DNA from: Prorocentrum cordatum
Lineage: Eukaryota; Sar; Dinophyceae; Prorocentrales; Prorocentraceae
NCBI GenBank assembly: GCA_963575745.1
Contig: CAUYUJ010020615.1
Location: 267,736-331,735 of the forward strand
Reading direction: 5' to 3'
DNA length: 64,000 nt
The translations under genes were made by a program, and so were the position numbers. Below are positions 33,963-46,322 of this stretch, piece by piece; within the stretch, counting starts at the first letter, position 1; each line of letters opens with the position of its first letter. The notes under the pieces were generated by a model. The model saw only the letters and a program-made list of their open reading frames with translations, was not told the origin of the DNA and made no database searches.

Positions 33963-34831
33963 CGAGAAATGCATGGAGAGGGGGGTGCTCAGGGCAGCAA
34001 TTCTGGTCGGCATCACGCTAATCCTCAAACAGCGCTTGCACTCAAATCGCATTACTGGCGGGTGCCCTCCAACACGGGATTCCGGATACGCGCGGGAAAT
34101 CACGGTGCGCCCCAGCGCAGGTTGAAACGCATAGGGCCGCTCTTTATCAGCCCCTCCACATCCCTATACCAAACCTGTTTAAGTTCATGTACTTTCGCAT
34201 TATACTCATCCATTCCTGGGCGTATTATCCTCCATCCTCCTCCTTCCTCATCCCTCCCTCCGTCCTTATTGCTTCTCTTGCCTCCCCCCTCCCCGTATAC
34301 TGTCCTGCTCACTCCTCCACTCCCTCCTCCCCCTCCTCTCTTTTTCGCCTGCCTCGCGTTAATGGCAGGCGCAACGTCTAAACGACACTGGTCATCTCGG
34401 ACGTCGTCGCGGGCGGGGCAACCAGACCAGCAGGCGCAGAACAATAACGACCCCGCCATTGCGGATAAGGGCGACAGGGGAGGTTTCAGATGGCAACCGA
34501 AACCCGCTCTATGGGCCACGTGCTGAAAGTTATTACAGGGCACAACGCAATGAACCGATACGCGCCTTCAGCTCAACACAGGAAGGCCGCGCCCAAATCC
34601 ATTACACAAGGCCAGAGTGGTCCCAGGACAGCGCGCGCCATCGCAAGTAATTGCGAAGGCGAATGCACAGGAACGGGCGTGTTGTTGGAGCTCCGACGCC
34701 GCCAAGCAACCCATGAATATGTGATGCCCATCCCTTCGACACCCGCGGCGCGCCCATGAAAGCACGACCTCGGGGCCCTCGGCGTCGGCGGCCCCCCCAA
34801 CGCACTTCGACCTCGGCCCCCCCCTACGAAA

Positions 34832-34890
34832 GGCCATCAAAACCCAGGAACGCAACATAGCCCTCCTTACGCTGACCCAAAACACTCAAG
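34832..34890 (-). repeat. 59-bp element, identical inverted copy at 12906-12964
   Basis: This is the exact reverse complement of 12906-12964. It lies about 0.9 kb upstream of gene 2's start, while the other copy lies about 0.6 kb downstream of gene 1's end. The sequence around both copies is unrelated. Confidence 0.75.
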
Positions 34891-35374
34891 CGACCCCCAA
34901 AACACCACGGTTCCCAGCGGAGACCGGTGATGCACAAGGCTCCACAAAGAACTGCGATGCAGACAGCTCTAGCACAAAGCTTTTCAGAGAGTGCGCCAAA
35001 TCGGCGAGGTGTCAACCGAAAGGGCCAACGCCTGGCCCCAAAGAGGCTTTCCAACAACCGCCCCTCCCCCCTTTTCCACTTCCTTCCTCCTGCTCCTCCT
35101 CATGCTCAACATCCTGCTACTCTTGCCCCTCCCCCTTTCCACCCCCCGCCACCTCATCATGATATTCCTCCTCCTCCTCATCCTACTCCGTTGCCTCCAT
35201 TCGCAATCCTCATCATCATCCTCACCGCTCGCCGTCGTCGCCGGTCATGACCGCCATCGTGCGCTTCCGGCAGCAACGGAAGCATCCCAAATCGGCGGCA
35301 CTGTCCGGAGGCCACTGCTATACCAGCCAATTCCACCCTGCCCGGGGACTCACCGATTTGGGTTCCCGTGAGCC

Positions 35375-35790
35375 TAAGACTGCGTAAGACGGCTCCCAGA
35401 CGGCGTCAAGATTGCCCGGAAAGGCCTCCAGACAGCCCAAAGACAGCCCAAGAAACCGCCACGATGACCCCAGGACCGCCCGAGAGGCCCTCCCCCAAAA
35501 TCACAAAATGGCCCCAGAACATCCCACGAAGACCCAAGAAGTATCCAAGACGGCCCAAGCGGGCCTCCCGTGGGACCCGAGACGCCATTAGACGGCTCTT
35601 CGACGGCCCAAGACGGCGCCAAGACGGCCCCCAAACACCCAGTACACGCCCAAGAGGGCGCCGAGACAGCCCAAGAAGGCCCCAAGACTGCTTGGCAGGT
35701 CCCCCACACGGATTAAGAAAGCCCCAAGGCACCCCCAGGACTGCCTCCCTCGAGGCCCAGACAGCCGCAAGACGGCCCCAAAGACTTCCA
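35375..35790 (+). repeat. Degenerate AAGA-GGCCCC tandem repeat
   Basis: Same unit type as 12230-12740 (AAGACGGCCCAAG, AGACAGCCCAAGA). Minus-strand translations give Gly/Pro/Ser/Trp pseudo-proteins. Not a gene. Confidence 0.7.
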
Positions 35791-35829
35791 CTATAGCTCA
35801 TCAAACAGTGAAAACGAAAATTGTCACAT

Positions 35830-35999
35830 GTGATGGCCTTCCTCTTCCTCCTCCTGCTCCTGCTCCTCCTCCTCCTCCTCTTCCTCTTTCTCCTCCTTCC
35901 CGTCATCGCCATCGTCATCGTCATCATCATCATCATCAGCACCACCACCACAAACATCACCCTCCTCCTCCACCACCTCATCCTCATTATACTCATCAT

Positions 36000-36040
<41 letters not shown>

Positions 36041-36071
36041 GCATCAGCATCAGCATCAGCATCAGCATCAG

Positions 36072-36103
<32 letters not shown>

Positions 36104-36455
36104 GCATCATCATCATCATCATCATCATCAGCATCATCATCATCATCCGCATCCTCACATCCTTACCATAATCCACATCAACACCAACATCATCGTCGGA
36201 ATGACCATCACCATCATAATCATACGCATAATCGACAACATAACTACAGTCACACTCACCATCACAATCATCAGCACTATCTCACCGCCACAGTCACCAT
36301 CACCATGATCAGTATCATCATCAGTATCATCATCAGCAGCAACAGCACAATCATCATCGCCACCATCATCACCATCACACTTACCAGCATCAGTATCATC
36401 ATCATCAACAACAACATCAGCATCAACATCATCATTAGCAACATCGTCAACATCG

Positions 36456-36542
<87 letters not shown>

Positions 36543-36600
36543 CCGTCATCATCATCAACATCATCATGATCATCAACATCATCGTCATCATCACGGCTCT
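35830..36600. repeat. Long CAT/CAG/TCC trinucleotide tract
   Basis: TCC, ATC/TCA and CAG blocks follow one another, ending in a pure (ATC)n run near 36470-36545. Open frames encode poly-His, poly-Ile, poly-Asp or poly-Met and are repeat artefacts. Confidence 0.9.
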
Positions 36601-37886
36601 CCCAAACCTGGAAACACGTGTCACACGTAACGGCCTCCCGTGCCACATCGAGCAATCACCACCCAGAACACTGGGCTGGCACGGTGGCAGGACTTGCCGC
36701 AGACAGCTGGCTATGCGTCTCGGGCTTTCCCCACTGGACACCGCATCGGTGTCGAACCCGACGCAACTCCAGCTCCCATCGGCGCCTGTCTTGGTAAGTG
36801 TTCCAGGGGGCATGGTGCACTGCTCCGCGCTGATGTGCTCGAAGCCAGTTTCTACCAGCTACGGGGTTGCCACAGGCGTTGGTGCTGGCGTCGGTGCGGG
36901 CGTTGGAGCTGGCGTCGGCGCCCGCGTGCGGGCAGAAATGGCTTTCATGCAGCCGGCCCAGTCCCTTTTCAAAGCAGCGCAGCACCCGCTCCCCCGCAGT
37001 ACTGCGCTCATGAGTATCGTTTATCCGATCCCCATCCCCAGCGGCTTGGCCTGGGCCCCACTGGCCGACTTACCCCCCTAGATGGGGATATAGGTCGTTC
37101 CCTTCTGGTTTCGAGGGGTGTATCCCCAACTGGGTGGTAATCTGGTGGGGGTCTCCAAGGGGATGGGGATGGGGATGGGGATCCAAGCAGAGTGCATGTT
37201 GGAGCCCAGGCACGAAGCGTGCGCATTGCAACCTGTGGCATTTTCTGATCCGGTTCACCCAGGGCCGTCGCTGCACAGCGTGTTCCGCACAGCCGCCTCG
37301 CCCACGCGCCAATGCCCCTTGCCAGAGACAGAGTATCCGGATGTAGCTGCTGCTTTTCCCTCCTCCAGAATTCGGCCAGGAACTTTTGCTGAGCGCGTCG
37401 CGCGGCCGTTTCGGCCAACCGCGGCACATGTTGTCCAAAGAGCGTGAGACCCGAAGGGCGTGCGGCGATGACTGACAATGGAGTTACAATACAAGAGACA
37501 CGAATGAGAGGGAAAGAGGGAAAGAAGAGCGGGATAACATCCGGATATTGTGGCCCACGCCGCCGACGCATTCGCAGCGGAGCCTGCCCTGGTAGAACTC
37601 GCGGCTGACACAACGTGGGCAAGCGCCAGCAAGCGCAGAAGAATCTGGGCCTTCAGGGCTGACATCCCAGAGAACATAGCGAGGATATATCGGACTCGTG
37701 CACCTACGAAACAATACAGGCAAGGCAAGCGGGAGGAAGCTTAGCTGGCTCTCTGACTTGAGTCAGAGTGGCTTGAAGCAGGATGGACACGGGGTCAAAC
37801 AGGCTCCATCTTGGCGGCCTCTTCGGCCGTCTTGGAGTCCACGAGGGCTGATCCAGCCCAAAAAGCCAAATTCATGTTAAAAACGT

Positions 37887-38014
37887 CTTGCCATCGCTCG
37901 GACGTCCATTCTCCGTGCCTTGTACGGTTTCGTGCATGCATGTTCTGCATGATGGCAAAACGCTCCTCGATGGCACTCGCCGAGAAACTATGCACATGCC
38001 CGAGCGATGCCAAG
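37887..38014. repeat. Foldback element, family F1, copy B
   Basis: CTTGCCATCGCTCGGACG on the left is mirrored by CCCGAGCGATGCCAAG on the right, and GGACGTCCATTC is shared with copy A at 71-192. The interior (GTTTCG, GCATGATG) is a diverged version of copy A. Confidence 0.65.
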
Positions 38015-38774
38015 CGGTGAGTAATTATGCTCGCGCATTGTCATTCTGGAGAGCGTCCAGAAGGACCACGAAGCCCCCTAAGATGGCCCCAAGCCGGCCT
38101 CCCAGGCGCCCAGGGGGCCCCCCAGGACGGCCCCCAAGATGGGGAGCACGGATGGCGACCCCTTTCCTGCTGATATGGCCACTGGGAACGCCAATTTCAC
38201 CCAAAAGAGACCCCCTGAGAGGTCCAAAATGCCCCCGAAAAGCTTCCGACAGGCCCCCCGCGAGGCCTCTCAAGAGGCCTCCAAAAGGCTTCTTTTTCCA
38301 CGGTCCGGGGACGGTGGCGGCATGTGCGGAAGGCCGCTAGATACTTGTTGTTACTTACCTGTATGTGCTTGGCACAAATCTGGCAACTCGTTGAACAATT
38401 ATTCTACATGTGTTAGGCGTGCACGTTCATGGTTTGTAAAGCGAGATGCTGTTCGCGCGTGTTCTGTTTTTCAGCACGGCTGTAACAGTCGTATACATCA
38501 CGGCCGCGTCGCGATTGTTCGTCGTGCATCCATCACGTTTCACATCCATTTCACGCGTACGAGAAACAGACCGATAGCCGACAGATAGCCTGCCTCACAT
38601 GATGTCACGTTCACATGCGATTCACAATTGTTTCGCAGTCCCCCCCAAAAATGGTGCATACTTCACTGGCATGCTTCGGAATCTCGCGGACTCTGGGTTG
38701 ACGCTGCGTGGCTCCTCCAAAAACCGGACCACCCTCTGATCAGCTGCGGCAGCGCCAGGCCAGCGCCAGGACAT

Positions 38775-38862
38775 AAGTGATCTTCCTCCTCCTCCGCCTC
38801 CTCCTCCTCCGCCTCCTCCTCCTCATCCTTCTCCTCCTCCTCCTCCTCCTCCTCCTCCTCTT
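38775..38862. repeat. TCC tract
   Basis: An imperfect (CTC)n run with CGC interruptions. All frames are low complexity. Confidence 0.8.
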
Positions 38863-41349
38863 TCCCACCGCCGCCCCCCTGCCAATCCACTTCTTTCCAC
38901 CCTCCACATCCTCCCTTCTCCTCCACCTCCCCCTGCCACTGCCTTCTCTCTCCCCCATGTCCCCCGCTCCCCTCTCCGTCCGCCTGCGCCCGCTCCACCG
39001 CGTGCTCCGCCGCATCCTCCTTCACCTCCTCTCTTCCTTCGCCCCCTGCCTATCGTCGGCGGCGACGATAAGGGCGAATAACTCAGGGGCGGGCATTACA
39101 CGGATTCGCCCGGGAGCCTTTTCGAAGACATAGATCATCGGCGCACCTGAGTACATGTATTGCTCTCCCCTGGGCTATTCACCCCCATCGTCGCCTCTGA
39201 TATCCCAGAGCCGCCCCTTTCGCCCCCTCCCCCCCCAGCGTGCAGAGGAAGTGCGGGAACCGCAATCTGCCGATCACGCCGCTCCCTGGATCTCTCCCGG
39301 GACTTCCGGGGCGCCTTCTGACCAGCGCATCTCGCCTCCTGCCCAGAAAAACAAGAACGAAACAAAGGCAGCCGTACCGCTAATCACGTGTTTCTTCCCT
39401 GAGCCACCCCCCCTCCGCAGGGAGGAGAGGGTCGAGGAGGGGGAGGAGCAGCATCGGGGACACGCGGACCCCCGTCAACTCAGACTCGGGTCAGTCGGGC
39501 CTTCCAGAGTCCTGCAAAATCCTGCAGGATCCTGCGCCCAAGCCCGGGTCCAGCTGGCTCTGCCCGATCCTGCAAGATCCGGCGCTCTGACTGGGCTGCG
39601 TTGGGACCCTCTTGGAGGCCTCCTGGAGGCCGTCGTGGGGCGGTCCTGGGGCCCTCTTGGGCCGCCTGGGAGCGTCGGGAAGCCGAAAAGGGGAGAACGC
39701 CGCACCCTTCCGAAGCCGAGGAGGCATCGAGGAGGCATCGAGGAGGCATCGAGGAGGAGGAGGAGGCATCGAGGAGGAGGAGGAGGAGGATCTTGGGGCC
39801 CTCTTGGGAGGCGCCCTTGGGAGCCCCCGAGGGGAGCAGCGGCAGCGCTGCCCCGGCCGCCGCCGGCCCGCCTCGCTCGGACCAGCTCCTCCCCGCCGAC
39901 GGCGCCAGCCCCGAGCACGGCTGGACTCCGCCTCCTGGCCGCAGAGGGCGCCGATCGAGCAGGGGATCGCCTTCAGACCTGATTGAACCCCAGAGTTGAA
40001 ATTTCTGGCGAGCCTGCAGACACAAGAAGAGCGCAGCATGTTCGTAGGTGTACGGCCATTCTGCGTGATTCTTGCCCATAGGTTCGACGAGCAAATCGAT
40101 TCTAGGGTAACTCGATGTTGTAGTCGATCCCCCCGTTCGAGCCGAGAAAGGAAAGGAGCACAAACGGGGACCCCTCTCCACGGAGGCCTCTCCGAGCGTG
40201 TCGCCCTGGGCGGCGAAGAGCGACGGCCACAAGCCTTGAGAAATCTCGGCGGCGAGTGAGGTTCGACTTCTTCGCGCGTTCTCTGGCGCTTTCGTCGGTT
40301 CTCGGCAGCTCTCCACCCTCGGGATGCGCTCCAACGGCTGCGCCTCGCCGAGAGCGTTCCGGAGGTGCCCGGCTCGTCGCGAACGGCCGCCAGTGACCCG
40401 AGCTTGTGGCCCCCAAAACCCCTAACCACAGGCGGTGGCGCGCCCACGGGGGAAGCGAGGAGGAGAAGGCCTTCTCCGCAGGCGGCGGGGCTTCTCAGAA
40501 GGCCTCGGGCCTTCTGAGAACTTGCTTCTGTGTCTTCGAGGAAGGCTCAGGAAACTGCTCAGGCGGGCCGGGGAACTTCCGAGCCCTCTGAGAGTGCCCG
40601 CCCCCTCTGGCTTCCCCCCCTCGCTCGCCGCCGAGAATCACGACGGGAAACTGTGGGTCGTGTTCGGCCTCCAGAGGCCCGCACCGGGCCACGGGGCCGT
40701 CACGAAAACAGCTCGGGATCTGAAATTGGCCCCGAGGGAGGGGTCTACACCTCCAAGGGGTCCGCGCCACGAACAACGAGATTGCCACGTCGGAGAGATG
40801 GGTTTCCCGGGAGGCGGACAGACACAGCTTCTGTGTATGCGCAAGGGCACGGCGATCTCACGCGGTTGCTCACGCAGGCCGCCCATGCGGCACGCCGCGC
40901 GGAACAGTGGGCGCTCACGCGTGGGGTTGGAGGAGGACGAGCCTTGCTCATCCAAGAAGCAACCTGGCTTATCCAAGTAGCCTGCTCCTCCTCCCTCCTC
41001 CTCGTCCTCCTCCTCCTTTTTGGATGGTCATCCGCCTCCCGGCTCCTTGCTCTTCCTACGCCTCCTGAGGCCTGGCACGTGGAGTCCGAGTAGATGGTGT
41101 CGGAGGATCGCGCCCCATCGCCGATGCATCGGCGCCGTCGACGTGGAGAACATCGGGCTCCACCTCGAGCCGCATCGGCGATGCGCGCGATCCTCCGACC
41201 CCACCTGCTCGGACCCAACGTGGCAGGCCTGGTGGTCCTTCTGTAGGACGGGAATGAAATCGTGGAACGACTGGGCTCAGGATACTTCCCAATCTGGGGT
41301 ATCTGGCGGCCCCTGGTTCCTGCAGCCTGGCCTCAGGACATCTGGGAAC

Positions 41350-41665
41350 TCCTCCTCCTCCTCCTCCTCCTCCTCCTCCTCTTCCTCCTCCTCCTCCTCC
41401 TCCTCCTCCTTCTTCCCTCCTCTTCTTCCTCCTCCTCCTCCCCCTCCTCCTCCTCCTCCTCCTCCGCCCCCTCCTCCTCCTCCTCCTCCTCCTCCTCCTC
41501 CTCCTCCTCCTCCTCCTCCTCCTCCTCCTCCTCCTCCTCTTCCCCCCGCCTCCTCCTCTTCTTCCTCCTTTCTTTCCTCCTCCTCCTCCCCCCTCCTCCT
41601 CCTCCTCTTCCTCCGCCTCCTCCTCCTCCTCCTCCTCCTCCTCCTCCTCCTCCTCCTCCTCCTCC
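41350..41665. repeat. Long TCC tract
   Basis: More than 300 bases of almost uninterrupted (CTC)n, with a few CCC and TTC variants. Forward frames give poly-Pro, poly-Ser or poly-Leu; reverse frames give poly-Glu, poly-Gly or poly-Arg. No gene is called. Confidence 0.9.
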
Positions 41666-42098
41666 CCTCTCTCTCGCAGTGGTTTCTGCCATCCCAAGTA
41701 TGCCCCCGCGCCCGCGCGGGGCCACGCGCGCGGGGCCCGGCCGACGCGTGGGTAGGGCCCCCTGGACGCCATTGGGGGACCAACTCCAGAGAGAGGGGAG
41801 GGGGTCACGCCTCTATACATCCTTACCCTCCCTCCTCCTTGCCCTCCCGCCTTAGTTGCCTCCTCCTCCTCTCTCCTTCTGCACATTGCGTGGGCGGCGC
41901 GTGCGAGGATTGACCACGCAGCCAGGGTGCCCTTTCATCTACACATCGCCCCTCTGAAAAGGCGCGCGCGCAGATGGACAGGGCAACGGTGGCGACCTAC
42001 CCCGCATCTTATAAGACGAAGCCAGGACGAAGATAACACCGAATGAAGATAAATCAAGAATCTCTGAGATCCGGCGACTGTGGACATGTATCGGGCGG

Positions 42099-42190
42099 GC
42101 ACCGCGGCCTTTTCAGAGCGTCCCCGCACGCTCTGAGAGCGTTCCGTATCGCTCTGTAGCAGATGTATCCTGCTCCTAGCCCCGTCCGGT
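42099..42190 (+). repeat. Dispersed repeat (partner at 421-511)
   Basis: CACCGCGGCCTT, GAGAGCGTTCCG and CTCCTAGCCCCGTCCG are shared with 421-511 at similar spacing. The copy is diverged and in the same orientation. Confidence 0.5.
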
Positions 42191-43668
42191 CTTGGGAGGC
42201 TGAGACGAAGGCAGGGCTGGGACAAACTCGAACCGGGACAAGTCGGGGATCTCGGAGATCGATTTTTGGAACCCGTACATCATTTTGGTAATCCGAACGG
42301 ATCACCGGCAACCTGGAATGCTCTCCCGCGCCACTTGCATGCGGAACCTGCTGATCCTGCGACCGCCATCGCGCGAGTTTCTGGGGCGCGGGCCGCCGAC
42401 GACATTGCGGGAGGCGCTCAAGGAGTTCGATGAGAAAGCGAAGACCTCCAGGGATGAGGCCGAGCAGCTCGCCGCAGAGTTTGGTTTCCTGCTGCCTCCC
42501 GCCTGAGCGTCGCGGCGCGCAGCTTGATGCCCGCAGGGTTGTTCTAACGCTCTGCCCCGCGGGGTTGTCCCGACGGCCTGCTCTCGCGCCCCAGCGGCCC
42601 GCGGAGTTGTCCCAAAAGCATGTCCCGCGGGGCTGTCCCAGAGGGGTTTCGCGATGTAGCCGTCGGCGAACGCGCGCGCATTGGCCGAGGCGGCGACGGC
42701 GCCGAGGAAAATCGACTTGCTTGCCCCGACCAAGCAGAAAGGAGGTGCACATAGAGAAGCGGCAAAAGGATGAGGAGGGGCAGGGGTAGAGGGAGAGCGA
42801 TGACGAGGAGGAGGTGGAGAAGGAGGGGGAGGAGGAGGAGGAGGAGGATAAGTTTGATATATATATATATATATATACACAGGAGGAGAAAGAGGAGAGA
42901 GCAGAGCTCAGGGCGAGCGGCGAGAGGGGGATGTCCGCCAGGGCGGCGGGGGAAGGGCTAAGGGTAAGCTAAACAGATTATCGTGTGGGGTCTCACCGTC
43001 GGAGTAATTCTGGGACGCCCGAAGGCACCTGGATCGATAGATCGAGCCTTGGGGCCGAGTTCGGGGTGACGCCTACTGGAGCAACGCTGTGAGGCCTCTG
43101 AACTGCTCAGCCTGGCTGCGGTCACTTTGGACTGGGGGAACTGTCGTCAAGGGGCGCCCGGGCCCGTCTCGCACCGTCTCTGCCCGCGCAGGGGGCTCGC
43201 GGGCGGGGCGGCGCCCACCCTCGCGGATGCCCCCTCGCCTGCTGCCCTCTGCCTTTACCCTGGGCCCGCCCCCCTCTCGACCATCCCTTGGGGGGCGTTT
43301 CGGGCGGTGGTGGTGGGCGGCGCACTAGGAAGTGTTCAAGAAAACTCGGCCCTTGAAATCTGAAAACATTTGGCGCGTCCTGGATTGGTGGCCTCAGTCT
43401 ACCGCTCTGAACTAACTCTCAGAATCTTGCGACGCCGTCAGACACTCACGGGATCGTCCGCGGGATTTCTCCGATTTTGACCCTCTGGATTCGATCTCTG
43501 TTTTGCTCCGAGGCTGAAATACACTGAAGCGCGTCTAGGCTCGGGGCCTCACTCGCTGCCTGTCCAGACACTACTCCCGCCCGTTCTCTCTCAGCCTGTC
43601 TCGTTAGCCCTGCACCCCGCTCAGCTCTCTCTCTTCTGCGCGCCTCTCGGGTCCAGGCCTATCTTCCT

Positions 43669-44136
43669 CTAGGCCCCCTCCTTCTTGTGATCCTTGCCCT
43701 GGTTCGCGGCCAACTGGTGGTGAGTCTCGTTGAACGTGGTTGGGAAGTCGCACTTCTCCTGGCCGCCCGCCCCTGTGTTCTTGTTGCTGTGCTCCCTGAA
43801 CTCTGGGAGGGGATCCTCGATGCCCTCGAAGTTGTTGCCCTGGCAGGTGGTCGCGGCTGCGTCCGCGTAGTATTTCTCCACCTCCGCGCCCGCGTGCGCG
43901 CGCACTCCAATCCACTCTCTGATGCGTGGACTCGCGAGGTTGCCCTTGTCGAGCTGCTCGCCGCTATTCTTGCGCTGGTGCTGGGCCCGCCCCTCCTCTG
44001 TGAATTTGCACCCCACTGCGAGCGCCGTGGAATCGATGCCCGCGGTTGTCTGGGCCCCCCAGATCTGCAGTACTGCCGCCGACTCTGCCTGCCGTCGCAT
44101 CCTGGTCTGCGCGAGGCACGCGGCGATGTCGAGCGT
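43669..44136 (-). CDS. Coding fragment downstream of the LINE, unknown function
   Basis: This open frame after a TAG at 44137-44139 encodes TLDIAACLAQTRMRRQAESA, then IWGAQTTAGIDSTALAVGCK, continuing to a stop at 43669. Upstream of the TAG the same frame stays protein-like (VAAAAGDANRANK). The composition is ordinary, not low complexity, so it is probably a C-terminal exon or a broken gene. Product unknown. Confidence 0.45.
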   Translation of the reverse strand, partial: TLDIAACLAQTRMRRQAESAAVLQIWGAQTTAGIDSTALAVGCKFTEEGRAQHQRKNSGEQLDKGNLASPRIREWIGVRAHAGAEVEKYYADAAATTCQGNNFEGIEDPLPEFREHSNKNTGAGGQEKCDFPTTFNETHHQLAANQGKDHKKEGA

Positions 44137-44409
44137 CTACTTGTTGGCGCGGTTGGCGTCTCCCGCCGCTGCCGCCACCGGTCCTCATGGTTGTTCCCGC
44201 CGTGGTCGGTTGCGCGCCCCCCCCCCCCTGGCCTGGCGCCCGCGCGGCCTTCGTCGGCTGGGACCTCTGGTCGCATATGAGCATCTTGCGGTGGTTGCAA
44301 TAACGGCCGTGCACGGCGGGCGCACAGGTGTCGGTAGCAGCTATCTCGATCGAGAACAGAATGACGAAAGAGCGGACACTGCGGTGCACGTGGTCGCGCA
44401 GGGCGCTGA

Positions 44410-45740
44410 TTAGCCGTGCGGGCTGCGTTGCACCCTCCCCGGAACACACTGCTGGCTAATGCTTCCATGTTGTTCCCTTGCACGTGAATGCCTGCTGGCA
44501 ATGATGCACTCGTTATTGCTTGTAAGTACTGCAGCCAAGTCGTGGATGTGGTGTGTCCGCATGACGTGGCTGTGCAGTGCCTTCTTGCTTGCAAATAGTA
44601 GCCCGCACTCCCCGTCCCCTTCATGTAATTCGCATATCCATGGCTTGTTTTCTTGCAGGGCAAATTCGTTTTGTTCGTCTGCATCTGCCGTTGTTTGGCG
44701 AGGATGGACCTTCGCCGTTAGTGCAACTGCTCGAACCTCACGCACGTCGAGCAGATGCAAATTTTCACGTACCTCCAGGGCGAAGAGTCGGCCGATTCGA
44801 ACGTGGTCTGCCCCCCGAATGCTTTGTAGAAGCTCTCCGAGACCCCGCATGCATACCGTATATCCTCCAGAAATCGTTCGGCCCAGGGGTTCGTGTCGCA
44901 ACGTAGCTCGTATCCCATCTCTCCGCCCCTCGCGTTCTCGAACTCGAACTTTCCGAACAGTGCTGCGATGAGTTGACGGTGCTTGCCTGGGAATCGGAGA
45001 ATATGTTTGAACCAGCCCGGGCGTCGCACCAGTGCCTCGTCCGCTGGTGGCAGTATTTGCCAGTGGCGGAATACCTCCAGCGTGCTCAAGGATCGCGCGC
45101 TGCCGTCCTCGCGCATGGTGGTGGCTCGCCCTCTCATAGCTCGTCTCAGTAGTGCCCCCATCGCATTCTGGAGTTGTCCGCATTCGCTGGGCGTCGGTTG
45201 GTGGCACTTTGCGCAAGACAACCCCGTGTTGATTACTCGGCATGTCAATCCTGCTCTTTTCCATATGTACGGTATGTTGGCGTCGCTGCAGAAAGCCCCG
45301 CACTCGTAGTAGCTCTGCTTCATGGCCCTGATGCGCAATGTGAGCTCCGTCGCGCACGTCTGCGTCGTACTGATCTGTGGTCCCAAGTAGCGCGCCGTCG
45401 GTAGTGTCCGCCCTGGTAGTCTGCGTCGTGGGTCATGCTCGAGTTGGTGGCGTGCTCGTCGCGCGCCTCGCCCCTGAAAGTAGACTAAGTGATCCTGCTT
45501 GTCCTGGTTTTGGCGCACCCCGATGCTCCGCAGTCGTTCGTTGAAAACCCCACCCGCTTGGCGCGCGTGTTGTGCCAGCCTCGGCGCGTCAGCCCGCGTT
45601 CCTCTCAAGATGATCTTGCGGAGATAATCGGCGTGCATGGCCGGGCCCGCGTATATCGGTTGTTGAAATAGTTCGCTGCGCCCGAAGAGTTCGCTGTCGC
45701 GGCCCAGGCGGTCGTTGCAGTCTCGCGCCCATCCCAGCAT
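44410..45740 (-). pseudogene. LINE reverse transcriptase, C-terminal part and zinc finger
   Basis: Two overlapping frames (44718-45740 and 44410-45357) carry one protein that changes frame. In order: the active-site box, here MHADYL; the downstream N..K box in GVRQNQDKQDHL; YLGPQISTTQTCATELTLRI, typical of LINE thumb regions; a Cys-containing connector (LSCAKCHQP); and a C2H2-like finger ICELHEG..ECGLLFASKKALHSH..RTHH at about 44550-44641. The second active-site Asp is Tyr, so the copy would be inactive. Confidence 0.65.
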
Positions 45741-45899
45741 GCGCGGCGCGAAGCTGGCCGCGCAGTTGCGCGCCGTGTACGGGTCGCCGATGAGTCCTTC
45801 ACAGTGCGGTTAGAGGCATACTCCTGCCGGTCTGTCTCGGCATGGCACGTGGAATGTAGCGCGCCTGTAGCGTTGTTCTCCCAAGCATCCTCTGGCGTG

Positions 45900-46322
45900 A
45901 GTTTGCTGCTTGCTGCGCCGCCCATCGTGATCCATGAGCAACTCGCGAAGGCGTTAGACATGTCCTTCGACGTCGCGATGTAATTGCGGCCTGCTTTGCG
46001 TGCTCGGTACCCCGCGACTGCCATTGCCTGTATTGCTCTTTATCGACGTCGTCCTTTGATGAATTCATAGTCCTGGTGTGCGTGCTCGTGCCCATTGTCG
46101 TCGCACGTTGGCTGAGTAGTATGCCTTCCCGATCGGGCCCACGATGTTGTAGATTATTTTTCCGCGGTGGTCATGGTTTGTTGTTCTTCTTGACTGCTGT
46201 CGCCGTGCTCTGGCGCAAGCGCACTGGCGCACTGTTGCTGAGTCGTACCGCAGCCAGTGATGCTCGCAAAAGGTCGTTGAAGAGGTCTGGTGCAGCTTGC
46301 GCGGTTGGCGCTCCCAGGCCAT
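45900..46322 (-). pseudogene. LINE reverse transcriptase, N-terminal boxes
   Basis: IIYNIVGPIGKAYYS matches the R.I..LDP.GKAY-type box of dinoflagellate LINEs. YIATSKDMSNAFAS matches the box carrying the first catalytic Asp (K-D-M-x-N-A-F). They lie in different frames. Confidence 0.6.

Larger units (their letters stand above)
34900..43600. other. Intergenic stretch dominated by repeats
   Basis: No credible gene is seen on either strand. Contents include AAGA-GGCCCC degenerate repeats (35375-35790, 38040-38290), a CAT/ATC tract, foldback F1 copy B, several TCC tracts, GC-rich dispersed repeat fragments (39480-39860, 40300-40660), an AT-richer block (38340-38640) and a TA microsatellite near 42857-42878. 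Confidence 0.55.

Noticed and set aside
36155-36813. Poly-Asp and poly-Met proteins
   Set aside because: Products of the CAT/ATC tract.
39155-40447. Overlapping 275-318-residue frames on both strands
   Set aside because: They overlap each other on opposite strands, lie in GC-rich repeat fragments (GGA runs, TGGGGCCCTCTTGGG) and carry no motif.
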